Assembly (NCBI RefSeq): GCF_001605885.1
Contig: NZ_LRPE01000012.1
Coordinates: 62,001 to 126,000, forward strand
DNA from: Acinetobacter lactucae
Lineage (GTDB): Bacteria; Pseudomonadota; Gammaproteobacteria; Pseudomonadales; Moraxellaceae
Length of the DNA: 64,000 bases
Direction of reading: 5' to 3'
Part shown: positions 52,119-61,493 of the stretch, piece after piece
How the letters are laid out: every line of letters begins with the position of its first letter
Position numbering within the stretch: the first letter of the stretch is position 1
Program-made: the position numbers and the translations under genes
Notes under the pieces: generated by a model
The model's database searches: none
Told to the model about the DNA's origin: nothing
The model's input: only the letters and a program-made list of their open reading frames with translations

Positions 52119-52312
52119 GTTCTGCCAAAACATTAGAATTATGGTGGCAGAACGAAGGGGGTTCGCGGACTGGCCTTAAGACTCCAGCACACCCAAAGGT
52201 GTCCCCCTCCGTTCCGCCATAGAGGGGGCACGAGGGTGTACACACTAAAAGTTTAAAACTTTTAATGCCCTTAAGGGACGGTCCGCGACGACCGACTGGC
52301 AATGTGGCCAGC
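52119..52312 (-). ncRNA. Structured leader RNA, module copy C
   Basis: Pairings in plus coordinates: 52163-52170 with 52281-52288 (TCGCGGAC/GTCCGCGA), 52174-52180 with 52270-52276 (CCTTAAG/CTTAAGG), CCCCCTC/GAGGGGG hairpin around 52203-52228, and GTTCTGCC/GGCAGAAC (52119-52126, 52146-52153). Compared with copy B every change in one arm of the first two stems has its partner in the other arm. Confidence 0.75.
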
Positions 52313-52318
52313 AGGCAA

Positions 52319-52365
52319 AGGATAAGCTTCACATTTATTGCAGTCAAGCACACAAAATGCCATTT
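52319..52365 (-). promoter_or_regulatory. Promoter and operator of module copy C
   Basis: Minus strand TTGACT (52342-52347), 17 bp, TATCCT (52319-52324); palindrome AAATGCCATTT at 52355-52365. Confidence 0.7.
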
Positions 52366-52538
52366 GTTTTAAATTAGATCATTGAAAAAGTAAGACTAAA
52401 TAATGAATAAGTTATTGTTAAATTGCAGTTTATAAAGGAGGAAATAAAACAGCCTAATGGGAATAGTTTTTGATCGGAATATACATAGGTGTTGTGTATA
52501 TTGCCGATTTGAACCAACAAAATTATTTACTGTTAAAC

Positions 52539-53165
52539 TTATTTTTTCATAGGTAGCAGTAAAACCGGATCTTCAATATCGTAACCAGTTTCTTCTGGAA
52601 CCCCCAGATATTTAACGACAACCAACCTTTTATTTTGTTTAGGCACACTATAATTTTGGGAAATTTTTATTGCTTTGGTGTAATGAACCGCGCTATGGGT
52701 CTTACTCTGTAAAGACGGTGATTTTACAACATAGTCTGTTTTATATTGGGTGATCTTTCCCGAAGGATCAAACCAAGCCGATATTTGTTTCTGATGAGTT
52801 TTTAAGGTTTGAATTTTTACAGTCTTACTCTTACTTACGATCAAAGGGGTTAAATTCTTTTTAATTTTATTTAGAGCCTTATTAAACCCCATACTATCTT
52901 GATCATAATCAATTTTATGAGTTTTAGGATTGATATATAGAGATTTAACTTCAATAAGTTTATCAGGCGATTTACTATTTAACAGATAATAATATAGTTG
53001 TGGTAGACGTCCTCGACCATCTTCATAATGTCTTAATACATAAAGTTTTCTCTCTTTTGCCTGATAACCCAATACTTCAATCTTTTGTCCACCACCCACT
53101 GTCGCATAGCTATGTGCGGATAACGTAAGAATCGTGCTAAAAGTGAGAAACTTTAGAAACTTCAT
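52539..53165 (-). CDS. Exported protein, unknown
   Basis: 208 residues with a signal peptide (MKFLKFLTFSTILTLSAHSYA) and a Lys/Tyr-rich beta-like body (ERKLYVLRHYEDGRGRLPQL, SAWFDPSGKITQYKTDYVV). No family recognised. Similar in size and composition to other small periplasmic proteins of Acinetobacter. Monocistronic, between module copy C and mutS. Confidence 0.7.
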   Translation of the reverse strand: MKFLKFLTFSTILTLSAHSYATVGGGQKIEVLGYQAKERKLYVLRHYEDGRGRLPQLYYYLLNSKSPDKLIEVKSLYINPKTHKIDYDQDSMGFNKALNKIKKNLTPLIVSKSKTVKIQTLKTHQKQISAWFDPSGKITQYKTDYVVKSPSLQSKTHSAVHYTKAIKISQNYSVPKQNKRLVVVKYLGVPEETGYDIEDPVLLLPMKK

Positions 53166-53520
53166 CAGTTCATATCCTTGTGACCTTGCAACTATATTGT
53201 ATAAATATCAATCGAATTAAAATGATACTTGAGTAAGTAATACTTGCTGTTTTTATATTATTTTGTATAGAAGCCCCCCGTTTCTAATGACTAATTATTA
53301 GTCTTATATTCCGATACTTCATTGCTCTTTTTTTCAATCACTCAAATTTGTTACCATTACTCCTCTGGAGTGACTCCAATTCGCTTTATACTATGGATGC
53401 CAATTCTCAAAGTTCATCCAGTTGTGTTCTTTTCTTGAATAACATCCATCTTTAAAAGACTTGAAATTGGTTAGATGACCAAACGTAAAATATTATTGAT
53501 TTTTTAAGGGTTTAATACGC
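53166..53520. other. Region upstream of mutS
   Basis: 355 bp with divergent promoters. TGGAGTGACTCCA near 53366-53378 is a short palindrome; nothing else recognised. Confidence 0.4.
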
Positions 53521-56160
53521 ATGAATAGCGCTGAAATCATGGCTGACTTATCTTCTCATACACCTATGATGCAGCAATATCTCAAAGTTAAAACGGACTA
53601 TCAACATGCGTTGCTGTTCTACCGTATGGGTGACTTTTATGAACTCTTCTTTGAAGATGCTCATTTAGCAGCCAAACTTTTAGGCATCACTTTAACCCAT
53701 CGTGGTAAAGCCAGTGGTCGACCTATTCCAATGGCAGGTGTTCCCTATCATTCGGCAGAAGGTTATCTTGCTCGCCTTGTCAAAGCTGGGCGCACTGTCG
53801 CCATTTGCGAACAAGTTGGAGAAGTGACAGGTAAAGGCCCTGTTGAACGTAAAGTCGTTCGTATTCTGACTCCTGGTACATTAACTGATGATGCATTACT
53901 CAGCAGTTATCAATCATCTAATCTCGTTTCGTTATGCATTCATCAAAACCAGATTGGTTTTGCTTTACTCGACTTGAGCGCGGGCATTTTTAAAGTTCAA
54001 CAACAAGATTACAAGCCAGAACAATTGCCTATTGAACTTGCGCGTTTAATGCCAAGTGAAATTTTGATTGATGAAGATTTAGTCGATACCAATATTATTG
54101 AACAAATTAAAAAGCACTTAGATTGCCCTGTCACTAAACGTCCGAATGTGGACTTCAACCTAAATAATGCACAAAAAACCTTATGTGATCAGTTTACGGT
54201 ATCAACACTTTCTGGCTTTGGTTTAGACCCACTGCCTTTAGCCAAAGCTGCTGCCGCTGCACTTATTCACTATGCAAAAGAAACCCAAAAAACTGCATTA
54301 CCGCATATTCGTTCAATCCAACTTGAACAAAGCACTGACTTTATTGCGCTCGACCCAATCACGCGCCGTAATCTAGAAATTATTGAACCATTATTTGAAC
54401 ACGGAACGTCATTATTCCAACTGGTAAATGACTGCCAAACTGCAATGGGTGGCCGTTTACTCAGCCGCACGCTGATGCAACCTGTGCGTGATACTGCATT
54501 ACTTGATGCGCGTTTAGATGCGATTGAGCAACTCATTCAGGGATATCACGAAAACCCAGTTCGTTTAGTACTTAAAGAAATTGGTGATATTGAACGTGTG
54601 CTTAGCCGTGTTGCATTAGGTAGTGCGCGACCACGTGATTTAGTGCAGCTTCGTCATGCATGTGCACAAATTCCAGCTCTAAGAACGGCGTTAACTCCAG
54701 TCATTCAGGCAAAGAAATCTAAGCTATTAGTTCAACTTGATCAAGAACTTGGAGATTTTAAAGCACTTCATCAACACTTAATGGCAGCGATTGTTGAAAA
54801 CCCTCCTGTATTACTTCGTGATGGCAATGTAATTGCAGAAGGTTATGATGCTGAACTCGACGAATTACGTCAAATTCGTGATCATGCAGGTCAATTCTTA
54901 ATTGATTTAGAAATTAAAGAGCGTGAACGTACAGGCATTAATACCCTTAAAATCGGTTATAACCGTGTAAGTGGTTACTATATCGAACTCACTCGTGCTC
55001 AAGCAGAACAAGCCCCAGCCGACTATATCCGTCGTCAAACTTTAAAAAATGCTGAACGCTACATTACTCCTGAGCTAAAGAGTTTTGAAGATAAAGTCCT
55101 GTCGAGCGAGTCACGTGCACTCTCGCGTGAAAAAGCATTATTCGAAGCTTTACTTGAAAAACTTCGTGAAAATATTGCACATCTACAAATGATGAGTTCA
55201 GCAATTGCTCAAATTGATGTGATTGCAAACTTTGCTCATCAAGCGCGTCTAAACAATTGGGCACGTCCTGAATTTACCCCGGAAACGGGCATTAAAATTC
55301 AGGCAGGCCGCCATCCTGTCGTTGAAGCATTAAATAAAGCGCCATTTACCCCAAATGATACTTTCCTTGATGCCCAGCACCGTATGGCCATTATTACCGG
55401 TCCAAACATGGGCGGTAAATCAACCTTCATGCGTCAAACGGCATTAATCAGTTTACTTGCTTATTGCGGTAGTTATGTTCCAGCTAAGGCCGTCAAACTT
55501 GGTCCAATTGACCGAATTTTTACCCGTATTGGTTCAGCCGATGATTTATCTACAGGTAAATCTACCTTTATGGTTGAGATGACTGAAACTTCGCAAATTC
55601 TGCACCACGCGACCAATCAATCGCTGGTTTTAATGGATGAGGTGGGCCGCGGAACCAGTACCTACGACGGTTTATCTTTAGCATGGGCATGCGTAGTTGA
55701 TTTAACTAAACGTGTAAAATGTTTATGTTTATTTGCCACTCATTATTTTGAGTTAACCGAACTTGGTAGTGAAGCAGGAATTGATAACTACCATGTTACG
55801 GCACAAGAGCTTAACGGTAACTTGATTTTATTGCATAAGGTTCAGCAAGGTCCTGCAAGCCAAAGTCATGGTTTACAAGTTGCAAAATTAGCGGGCATTC
55901 CTGCCAATGTTATTAAAGAAGCGCAGAAGCGTTTGCGCATTTTAGAAAAACAGCAGCAACAACATCTACAAACTAGTTTTCAAAATGATTTGTTTGCTCC
56001 ACCAGATGCAAACGCTGGCTCACAAATCATAGAAAAAGTAGTTGAGATCGAAGTTTCATCCCCTGCTCTAGATTTACTTAAGCAGATTGAAGTCGATAAC
56101 TTATCGCCTCGTCAGGCACTTGAACAACTCTATGAGCTGAAAGCTGCCCTCAAATCTTAA
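53521..56160 (+). CDS. mutS: DNA mismatch repair protein MutS
   Basis: 879 residues, full length. The mismatch-reading domain begins with [12 protein letters not shown] and has the Phe-x-Glu motif in [13 protein letters not shown] (about 37); [14 protein letters not shown] is the Walker B/signature region; Walker A is [10 protein letters not shown] (about 627); the C-terminal helix-turn-helix and short tail are present. Recognises base mismatches and recruits MutL. It is complete with no frameshift, so a mutator phenotype is not expected from this locus. Confidence 0.98.
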   Translation: MNSAEIMADLSSHTPMMQQYLKVKTDYQHALLFYRMGDFYELFFEDAHLAAKLLGITLTHRGKASGRPIPMAGVPYHSAEGYLARLVKAGRTVAICEQVGEVTGKGPVERKVVRILTPGTLTDDALLSSYQSSNLVSLCIHQNQIGFALLDLSAGIFKVQQQDYKPEQLPIELARLMPSEILIDEDLVDTNIIEQIKKHLDCPVTKRPNVDFNLNNAQKTLCDQFTVSTLSGFGLDPLPLAKAAAAALIHYAKETQKTALPHIRSIQLEQSTDFIALDPITRRNLEIIEPLFEHGTSLFQLVNDCQTAMGGRLLSRTLMQPVRDTALLDARLDAIEQLIQGYHENPVRLVLKEIGDIERVLSRVALGSARPRDLVQLRHACAQIPALRTALTPVIQAKKSKLLVQLDQELGDFKALHQHLMAAIVENPPVLLRDGNVIAEGYDAELDELRQIRDHAGQFLIDLEIKERERTGINTLKIGYNRVSGYYIELTRAQAEQAPADYIRRQTLKNAERYITPELKSFEDKVLSSESRALSREKALFEALLEKLRENIAHLQMMSSAIAQIDVIANFAHQARLNNWARPEFTPETGIKIQAGRHPVVEALNKAPFTPNDTFLDAQHRMAIITGPNMGGKSTFMRQTALISLLAYCGSYVPAKAVKLGPIDRIFTRIGSADDLSTGKSTFMVEMTETSQILHHATNQSLVLMDEVGRGTSTYDGLSLAWACVVDLTKRVKCLCLFATHYFELTELGSEAGIDNYHVTAQELNGNLILLHKVQQGPASQSHGLQVAKLAGIPANVIKEAQKRLRILEKQQQQHLQTSFQNDLFAPPDANAGSQIIEKVVEIEVSSPALDLLKQIEVDNLSPRQALEQLYELKAALKS

Positions 56161-56172
56161 TAAAGCACTTCC

Positions 56173-56200
56173 GAATAAGCAGGCTTAGGTCTGCTTATTC
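56173..56200 (+). other. Hairpin between mutS and GNAT gene
   Basis: GAATAAGCAG-N8-CTGCTTATTC, 10 bp, without a T-tract. Likely an mRNA stabilising or partial-termination element. Confidence 0.5.
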
Positions 56201-56221
56201 ATATCGGAGAATAATATTTAT

Positions 56222-56752
56222 ATGATCTTAAGATCTTTACAAAATTCAGAAATCGATCTTATTTGGCAGCAGATTAGCCGCCGTGAATTAATCACCCAAA
56301 TGTATATTCAAAACCAGCAACAGCTTGAATTGGTGGATTGTTTTTTTGATGTGCAACATTGGGATTCATATCATCTAGAAAATGATCCACCTAAGCTCAA
56401 ACAACTCTTTGCACAAGGTTCAATATTTGTCGGTGCATTTGATGCTACAGAAAAACTCGTTGGCGTGAGTGTGGTATCAAACCAAGGGATAGCTGACTAT
56501 CCTCAAGCTAAATTACTCCACTATTTTTATGTTGATGCCGATCAGCAAGGTCAAGGCATTGGTGCCAAACTGATGCAAGTCGCAAAAGAATCCGCCCAGC
56601 AACTCGGCGCAAAACAATTGTATATTTCAGCAACTCCAAGTCGCCGCACTGTAGACTTCTATATGAAACATGGCGCGCAACCATTAAGTGCTCCAGATCA
56701 ACAACTTTGGCAGCTCGAACCCGAAGATATCCATTTACTGTGTAACGTTTAG
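56222..56752 (+). CDS. GNAT-family N-acetyltransferase
   Basis: 176 residues with the acetyl-CoA motif A YVDADQQGQGIGAKLMQVAK (about 103-122) and the following beta-bulge ISATPSRRTVDFYMKHGAQ. ATATCGGAGAATAATATTTAT upstream holds GGAG. Follows mutS by 61 bp and is probably co-transcribed. Substrate unknown. Confidence 0.86.
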   Translation: MILRSLQNSEIDLIWQQISRRELITQMYIQNQQQLELVDCFFDVQHWDSYHLENDPPKLKQLFAQGSIFVGAFDATEKLVGVSVVSNQGIADYPQAKLLHYFYVDADQQGQGIGAKLMQVAKESAQQLGAKQLYISATPSRRTVDFYMKHGAQPLSAPDQQLWQLEPEDIHLLCNV

Positions 56753-57095
56753 CTTTAAAAATTTAAGGTTTTTTTAGTAAAAAACAGAAAATCAAAACTT
56801 GTAAAAGAAAAAATGAAAAGTTAAGGCATTTATTAAAATAGGTGCCTTGACTTAAATGACATCTAAACAACTAAATCAAATATTTTTTAAGTTATTGTTT
56901 TATAAAATATATTATTATTTTAATTTTACAGATTAGCACTTCACAAGGTTGGAAGAACTGTTTGATTATCAACGTATTAACTTATCTTCATATGCATGAA
57001 TAAAGAATATCAATAAAAGCAATTGTTTGTTTACCCCTTTTTTGCCTAAAATAAGCTATTCGAAATGAAACCATATTTTTTAGGTAGCTGTCGCC
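56753..57095. other. AT-rich region upstream of fdxA
   Basis: About 340 bp with the fdxA promoter presumably in its right part. No gene or RNA motif seen. Confidence 0.45.
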
Positions 57096-57419
57096 ATGAC
57101 CTTTGTTGTCACTGAAAATTGTATTAAATGTAAATACCAAGATTGCGTAGAAGTTTGTCCTGTAGACTGTTTTTACGAAGGTCCGAATTTCCTAGTGATT
57201 AATCCGGATGAATGTATTGACTGTGCATTATGTGAACCAGAGTGCCCGGCAAATGCAATTTTCTCTGAAGATGAGTTACCAGAAGGTCAAGAAGTATTTA
57301 TTGAATTAAATGCTGACCTTTCTCAAAAATGGCCTAACATTACTCAAATTGGTGACCAGCCAGCGGACCGTGAAGAATGGAACGGCAAACCTGATAAATT
57401 ACAATATCTTGAAAAGTAA
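57096..57419 (+). CDS. fdxA: 7Fe ferredoxin FdxA
   Basis: 107 residues. Clusters: [17 protein letters not shown] (with the Cys arrangement for the 3Fe-4S and part of the 4Fe-4S sites) and [16 protein letters not shown] for the second. Electron carrier of the FdI type, cytoplasmic. The mutS-fdxA order is usual in Acinetobacter. A strong terminator follows. Confidence 0.95.
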   Translation: MTFVVTENCIKCKYQDCVEVCPVDCFYEGPNFLVINPDECIDCALCEPECPANAIFSEDELPEGQEVFIELNADLSQKWPNITQIGDQPADREEWNGKPDKLQYLEK

Positions 57420-57423
57420 TTTC

Positions 57424-57453
57424 AAAAAAGATCAGCAACCGCTGATCTTTTTT
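57424..57453 (+). terminator. Rho-independent terminator of fdxA
   Basis: AAGATCAGC-AACC-GCTGATCTT flanked by A- and T-tracts. Confidence 0.9.
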
Positions 57454-57549
57454 ATACCCTATTCAAACATTTCATTGCAAATTCCTCGTAATTTGTGCAC
57501 TGTTTTGCATTAAAATAGCCGCAATATTTATAAGTGCTTAATTTTTCTT

Positions 57550-58272
57550 ATGCGGAAGTTTTTGCAGAGTCTGGTGCCCTTATGCATAATCCCAGCGGTT
57601 ATGGTAGGTTGTGTCAGCTCTCCCCAACACACAACAACAGGCAAAACCTCTCCAAGTGGTAAACGAATCTTTATTCCACAAGAGCGCGTTATTATTGAGC
57701 GCCCAATTCCCCCTAAAGTTGAGCCTGCCTCATATCGAAGCTGGTTAAGTTCTGGTGAAAATTACCAACGTGTTCGTGAATACGAAAAATTCTTAACCCG
57801 AAACAACGTCGCAGGCATTGTGCCAAGTTTTGAGTTATTACGCTCAGCACGTGATTGGCAAAAATGTGGACGCTCTGAATATGCTGTACCTAACCGCGAA
57901 CTATGGGGAAATTCTTTATCTACCCTACGCGTATTTAAATATTTAGTTGCAGCAAAAGTTCTCACCGACTTTGAAGTGACCTCAGTTTACCGCGACTTAC
58001 CTTTAAATGAATGTGCAGGCGGCGCAAGCTCATCTAAACATTTATTTAACTCGGCAATCGATTTCCGTATTGGTCCTGAGTTCCCACAAGCTCAAGATTA
58101 TGCATTTATCGAAAATACCAAGTTTAAACTTTGTCAGTTCTGGGCTCAGCATGGTCAAAGCTTAAATATGGGTATTGGCTTATATAGTTCAGGACAGATT
58201 CATATCGATACTCAAGGCTATCGCACTTGGGGACCTGACCTCACCCGAAACAGTTCGATGTGTAATTTCTAA
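57550..58272 (+). CDS. Lipoprotein with peptidase M15-like domain
   Basis: 240 residues; lipobox VMVGC (about 21). The C-terminal 130 residues have the M15A zinc-site layout: SSKHLFNSAIDFRI (H and D, about 166-174) and QIHIDTQGYRTWG (H-x-D, about 217). Such enzymes cleave D-Ala peptide bonds of peptidoglycan. A proline-rich linker follows the lipid anchor. Monocistronic with its own terminator. Confidence 0.82.
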   Translation: MRKFLQSLVPLCIIPAVMVGCVSSPQHTTTGKTSPSGKRIFIPQERVIIERPIPPKVEPASYRSWLSSGENYQRVREYEKFLTRNNVAGIVPSFELLRSARDWQKCGRSEYAVPNRELWGNSLSTLRVFKYLVAAKVLTDFEVTSVYRDLPLNECAGGASSSKHLFNSAIDFRIGPEFPQAQDYAFIENTKFKLCQFWAQHGQSLNMGIGLYSSGQIHIDTQGYRTWGPDLTRNSSMCNF

Positions 58273-58275
58273 TTT

Positions 58276-58308
58276 AAAAAACTCCTTTCAACTGAAAGGA
58301 GTTTTTTT
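58276..58308 (+). terminator. Rho-independent terminator after the M15 lipoprotein gene
   Basis: ACTCCTTTCA-AC-TGAAAGGAGT with flanking A and T runs. Confidence 0.9.
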
Positions 58309-58411
58309 ATTGTTCATTTCCCAATCAACCAAAATTTCTTCAACCGAAGATTTTTGCACTCTATGCATAAACGTTTAAAATAGCCCGATCAACATATAGG
58401 TAAATTTGATT

Positions 58412-59080
58412 ATGCAGCAGATGTGGACAGACATTGACCAATATATCGATTCACATTTAATTCCCGAAGACCCGCGACTCGAATATGCATTAAAGAATAC
58501 CGACGAACACGGCTTTTCAAATCATCTTGCAGTGGCACCTAACCAAGGTATGTTCTTGCAGATGCTTATTCAAATGAATAAATGCAAACGAGTCTTAGAA
58601 ATTGGAACCTTTGCTGCATACAGTACCATCTGGTTAGGCCGTGCTTTACCTGAAGATGGTTATTTACTCACAATAGAAGGCCGTGCTACTCATGCAGAAA
58701 TGGCTCAAAAAAATATCGACCATGCCAATCTTCCTGTAAAAGTTGATCTTCGAGCTGGTCGTGCCGCAGATATCCTATCTGCAATTGATCCTGAATCTAT
58801 CGAGCCTTTTGATTTTATTTTCATTGATGCTGATAAACAGGGTTATCCGGAATATTTAGAATTGAGTCTGAAATTTTCAAGATCAGGTACGATTATCGTG
58901 CTCGACAATGTTATTCGTGCAGGTGATATTTTAAATCCTGACAATAAAAAACCGAGTATTGAAGGCATCCGTGAAATGTTTAAAGCCTTAGAAAACCATC
59001 CACAAATTCTGTCTTGTACAGCCCTACAAACGGTTGGCTCAAAAGGTCATGATGGCTTCGCAATTGCAATTGTGAAATAA
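58412..59080 (+). CDS. Class I SAM-dependent O-methyltransferase
   Basis: About 222 residues from ATG 58412; the frame extends to a TTG at 58406. Methyltransf_3 type: motif I VLEIGTFAAYSTIWLGRAL (about 62), DFIFIDADKQGYPEYLEL (Asp metal/SAM site, about 136), IVLDNVIRAGDI (about 165). Catechol- or caffeoyl-type O-methyltransferases share this pattern, with a divalent metal at the DADK and LDN sites. Substrate unknown. Confidence 0.88.
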   Translation: MQQMWTDIDQYIDSHLIPEDPRLEYALKNTDEHGFSNHLAVAPNQGMFLQMLIQMNKCKRVLEIGTFAAYSTIWLGRALPEDGYLLTIEGRATHAEMAQKNIDHANLPVKVDLRAGRAADILSAIDPESIEPFDFIFIDADKQGYPEYLELSLKFSRSGTIIVLDNVIRAGDILNPDNKKPSIEGIREMFKALENHPQILSCTALQTVGSKGHDGFAIAIVK

Positions 59081-59150
59081 TGGTTAAAAAATCATCTTTT
59101 TTATTTTATTATTTATAATCAATTAATTACTTTTATTACTGTTGCTTTTC

Positions 59151-59187
59151 CATATAGTTATCCACAAGATTTGCGGATAACTATATG
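59151..59187. repeat. Nested inverted repeats with a DnaA-box sequence
   Basis: CATATAGTTATCC and GGATAACTATATG form a 13-bp stem; AAGATTTGC and GCAAATCTT, partly overlapping it and extending to about 59194, form an alternative 9-bp stem. TTATCCACA (59158-59166) equals a perfect DnaA box. No T-tract for a terminator on either strand. Confidence 0.6.
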
Positions 59188-59196
59188 CAAATCTTA

Positions 59197-60039
59197 TTAT
59201 TTAGCCACAAGTAACGGTACAGTCGCGTTTCGGAATATGGTTGTCGCAATACTTCCCAAGAAGAACTGGTGAATTTTGCTATGGCTAAATGCCCCTAACA
59301 CAATAATTTGAATGCCGTGCTCTTGTTGGTACTCTAGAATATTCTGCGCGACATCACCATAACGGTAAACAGTGACAACATCGAGGCCCGCTTGTTTAAG
59401 GTAATGCTCAGGTTCATTTAATATTTCTGGATGATCACCTACATACACCAAATGACATTGCAATGTTCGCAATAAGTCACTTTGAGCAATACGGCGCATC
59501 ATTTTTTGACAAGTTGGCGAGTATTCATAAGCAAAGATAAAACGGGTTGGGACTTTAAAGTTTTCACCAATCGTCAAAACTGTACAGTTAGCCCCACGAA
59601 TAAAGTTTTCGACATTACTACCAATTGGTTTATGTTTTTCGGCAGCTCGCTCCCCGACTCGACCTAAAATCACAATGTCATTTTCGTGTAAGAGATTAAA
59701 ACTTTGTTCTAGAAAATCGCCTTTTTCTTGGATTTTTGAACTGGTAATTCCATGTTTTTCTTGAATAAGATCAGAAATATGGCGGAGTAAATTATTACTA
59801 TAGTCTAACGCGAGTTCACTTTGTTTTTGCTCTAGCTCAGCTAACTCTTTTAGTAGCATTGCATTGCTTTCAAAGCCGATTACCCCACTAATTTCACCAA
59901 GATGATAACTGGCTGGGTAATAGTCCAGAATTTGTAGTAATACAAGTTCCCGTCCGGTTGCTTTAGCAACCCATGCTGCTGCATCCGCAATAGCATTAAT
60001 ACACGGTGATGAATCAATACACGCAATAACACGGTTCAT
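59197..60039 (-). CDS. Universal stress protein, tandem UspA
   Basis: 280 residues with two Usp halves. Half one: VIACIDSSPCINAIADAAAW, with NDIVILGRVGERA and IGSNVENFIRGANCTVLTIG. Half two: FIFAYEYSPTCQKMMRRIA, QIIVLGAFSHSKIHQFFLGS (ATP-binding G-x2-G-x9-G is degenerate) and TIFRNATVPLLVAK. Stress-response protein of the cytoplasm. Terminal hairpins at 59151. Confidence 0.9.
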   Translation of the reverse strand: MNRVIACIDSSPCINAIADAAAWVAKATGRELVLLQILDYYPASYHLGEISGVIGFESNAMLLKELAELEQKQSELALDYSNNLLRHISDLIQEKHGITSSKIQEKGDFLEQSFNLLHENDIVILGRVGERAAEKHKPIGSNVENFIRGANCTVLTIGENFKVPTRFIFAYEYSPTCQKMMRRIAQSDLLRTLQCHLVYVGDHPEILNEPEHYLKQAGLDVVTVYRYGDVAQNILEYQQEHGIQIIVLGAFSHSKIHQFFLGSIATTIFRNATVPLLVAK

Positions 60040-60194
60040 GTTAGCCTCTCTTCTTCAGGTCTTTTGCCTTGGAGATTATTATTAAAACTTAGCTTTAACT
60101 TAACATAGATAAAAATTGGTATGTTAAGGTTTATGTATAAAAACCAACTTTTTTGTTTAAAGATCAAACATTTTATTACATTCTTAAGACTGCA

Positions 60195-60806
60195 TTATTC
60201 CCTTAAACGAATAAATTTTGCTGGGTTCCCACCGACAATATGGTACGGCTCAACATCTTTGGTCACCATACTATTCATCCCGACCACAGCATGTTTACCG
60301 ATTTTTATACCGTCTTTGATGCCCACATGAGCACCCAACCAAACGTCCTGCTCAATTTCAATTCCTTTGGAGCTAACAGGCTGTTGGTAAAGTGGACGAT
60401 CTAACTGCATCCCATGATCAAATGCATATAAGTGGCAATATGCTGCAATACGGACTTGGTCATGCAATTTTATGCCGGCTCGTCCACCATCTAAAATACA
60501 ATGATGGTTAATCGCGACTTCGTTACCGATTTCCAGCGGTCCATGCAAGGTGCAATCAGCCGCAATAAAACTATTATCCCCAATAATAATTTTGCGACCT
60601 GGTTCAGCAAAAATATGTGCTAGTGGTGAAATAAAACAATTTTCACCAATCTCAACAGTTTCCATATCCATTAAATAAGCTTGATATTCTTTTTGCCACT
60701 CTTCAGCCCAAGCACGGTTTTTAGGTTTTAAACTCCAATATAACCATGGCATATAGTTTAAGCGGTGCTTATGTTGCTCACGATATTTCAATAAGGAATC
60801 AGTCAT
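60195..60806 (-). CDS. Hexapeptide-repeat acyltransferase
   Basis: 203 residues of left-handed beta-helix: repeating I/V-G-x-x-x pattern in IIIGDNSFIAADCTLHGPLE, EIGNEVAINHHCILDGGRAG and WLGAHVGIKDGIKIGKHAVV, with HIVGGNPAKFIRL at the end (typical for the LbH-MAT group). Acetyl donor acyl transfer to a sugar is expected. It overlaps the YigZ gene by 8 bp and is translated after it. Confidence 0.85.
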   Translation of the reverse strand: MTDSLLKYREQHKHRLNYMPWLYWSLKPKNRAWAEEWQKEYQAYLMDMETVEIGENCFISPLAHIFAEPGRKIIIGDNSFIAADCTLHGPLEIGNEVAINHHCILDGGRAGIKLHDQVRIAAYCHLYAFDHGMQLDRPLYQQPVSSKGIEIEQDVWLGAHVGIKDGIKIGKHAVVGMNSMVTKDVEPYHIVGGNPAKFIRLRE

Positions 60807-61398
60807 CTGTTAATTCCTCTTCAATTTTTAATTCTTCACGACCACGTGTTACGTCTCTAAGTTTTAAGGCGAGCGGTTCAATTTGATGTATTTGTAGCCT
60901 TGCTTCGATATCTACACCCGTAGCAGTGTAGCTTTCCTGATATTCAATTTGTTGTTGAGTAAGCTCATATTGGAATATCGCCCACTCATTAAAATGACAA
61001 GAAAAGTAAATCGTTTTCTTGGCAATGAGTTCAATACGTTCAGCCAACAATAAACATTGTCCAGCACAGCCACCGTATGCTCTAACAAGACCACCTGTTC
61101 CCAGTTTTATACCGCCATACCAGCGGTTAACCATCACAATAATATTGGTCAGGTCATTCCCTTCAATAGTCGCCAAGATTGGACGGCCTGCTGTTCCTGA
61201 CGGTTCACCATCATCATTAAAGCGTACGTTATGCCCAATTTTCCACGCCCAACATTGGTGAGTGGTCGAGATATCCTTATTGTGTTCTAAAAATTCTTTA
61301 ACCTGCTGTTCATTTTCTACTGGCGCAGCAATCGCCTGAAATCTACTTTTTTTAATTTCTTCTTCAAATGTAATCTGTGATGCAATCGTAAAAGCCAT
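60799..61398 (-). CDS. yigZ: YigZ/IMPACT family protein
   Basis: 199 residues; IMPACT signature KSRFQAIAAPVENEQQVKEF followed by HQCWAWKIG, FNDDGEPSGTAGRPIL and MVNRWYGGIKLGTGGLVRAY. The fold occurs in translation-related regulators; the bacterial role is unclear. First of the two-gene operon with the acyltransferase. Confidence 0.92.
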   Translation of the reverse strand: MAFTIASQITFEEEIKKSRFQAIAAPVENEQQVKEFLEHNKDISTTHQCWAWKIGHNVRFNDDGEPSGTAGRPILATIEGNDLTNIIVMVNRWYGGIKLGTGGLVRAYGGCAGQCLLLAERIELIAKKTIYFSCHFNEWAIFQYELTQQQIEYQESYTATGVDIEARLQIHQIEPLALKLRDVTRGREELKIEEELTDD

Positions 61399-61459
61399 AA
61401 ATTAAATAAAGCATAATAAAAATCAAATTATAACGTGAATTTAATAGAATCAAACCTAT

Positions 61460-61493
61460 AAAAAAAGCCCCGAATCTCTCGGGGCTTTTTTTA
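61460..61493. terminator. Strong bidirectional terminator
   Basis: AAAAAGCCCCGA-N5-TCGGGGCTTTTT, one base from the HlyD stop codon. Chiefly ends the minus-strand secretion operon. Confidence 0.92.

Larger units (their letters stand above)
51306..52440. repeat. TetR-leader module, copy C
   Basis: Direct repeat partner of 35325-36460. Near-identical sequence outside the RNA stems, the loop of the C-rich hairpin and the promoter spacer. Confidence 0.8.

Noticed and set aside
51861..52353. Minus-strand frames upstream of tetR copies (to 52025, and 51997-52353)
   Set aside because: They run through the leader terminator and the RNA stems and have no counterpart in copy A.
35325..52440. Insertion sequence or composite transposon
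   Set aside because: No transposase, terminal inverted repeats or target duplications at the module edges.
11742..53415. Short shared string (TGGATGCC... TTCTCAAA) near 11745 and 53394
   Set aside because: About 20 bp with an indel, no structure and no shared context; probably chance.
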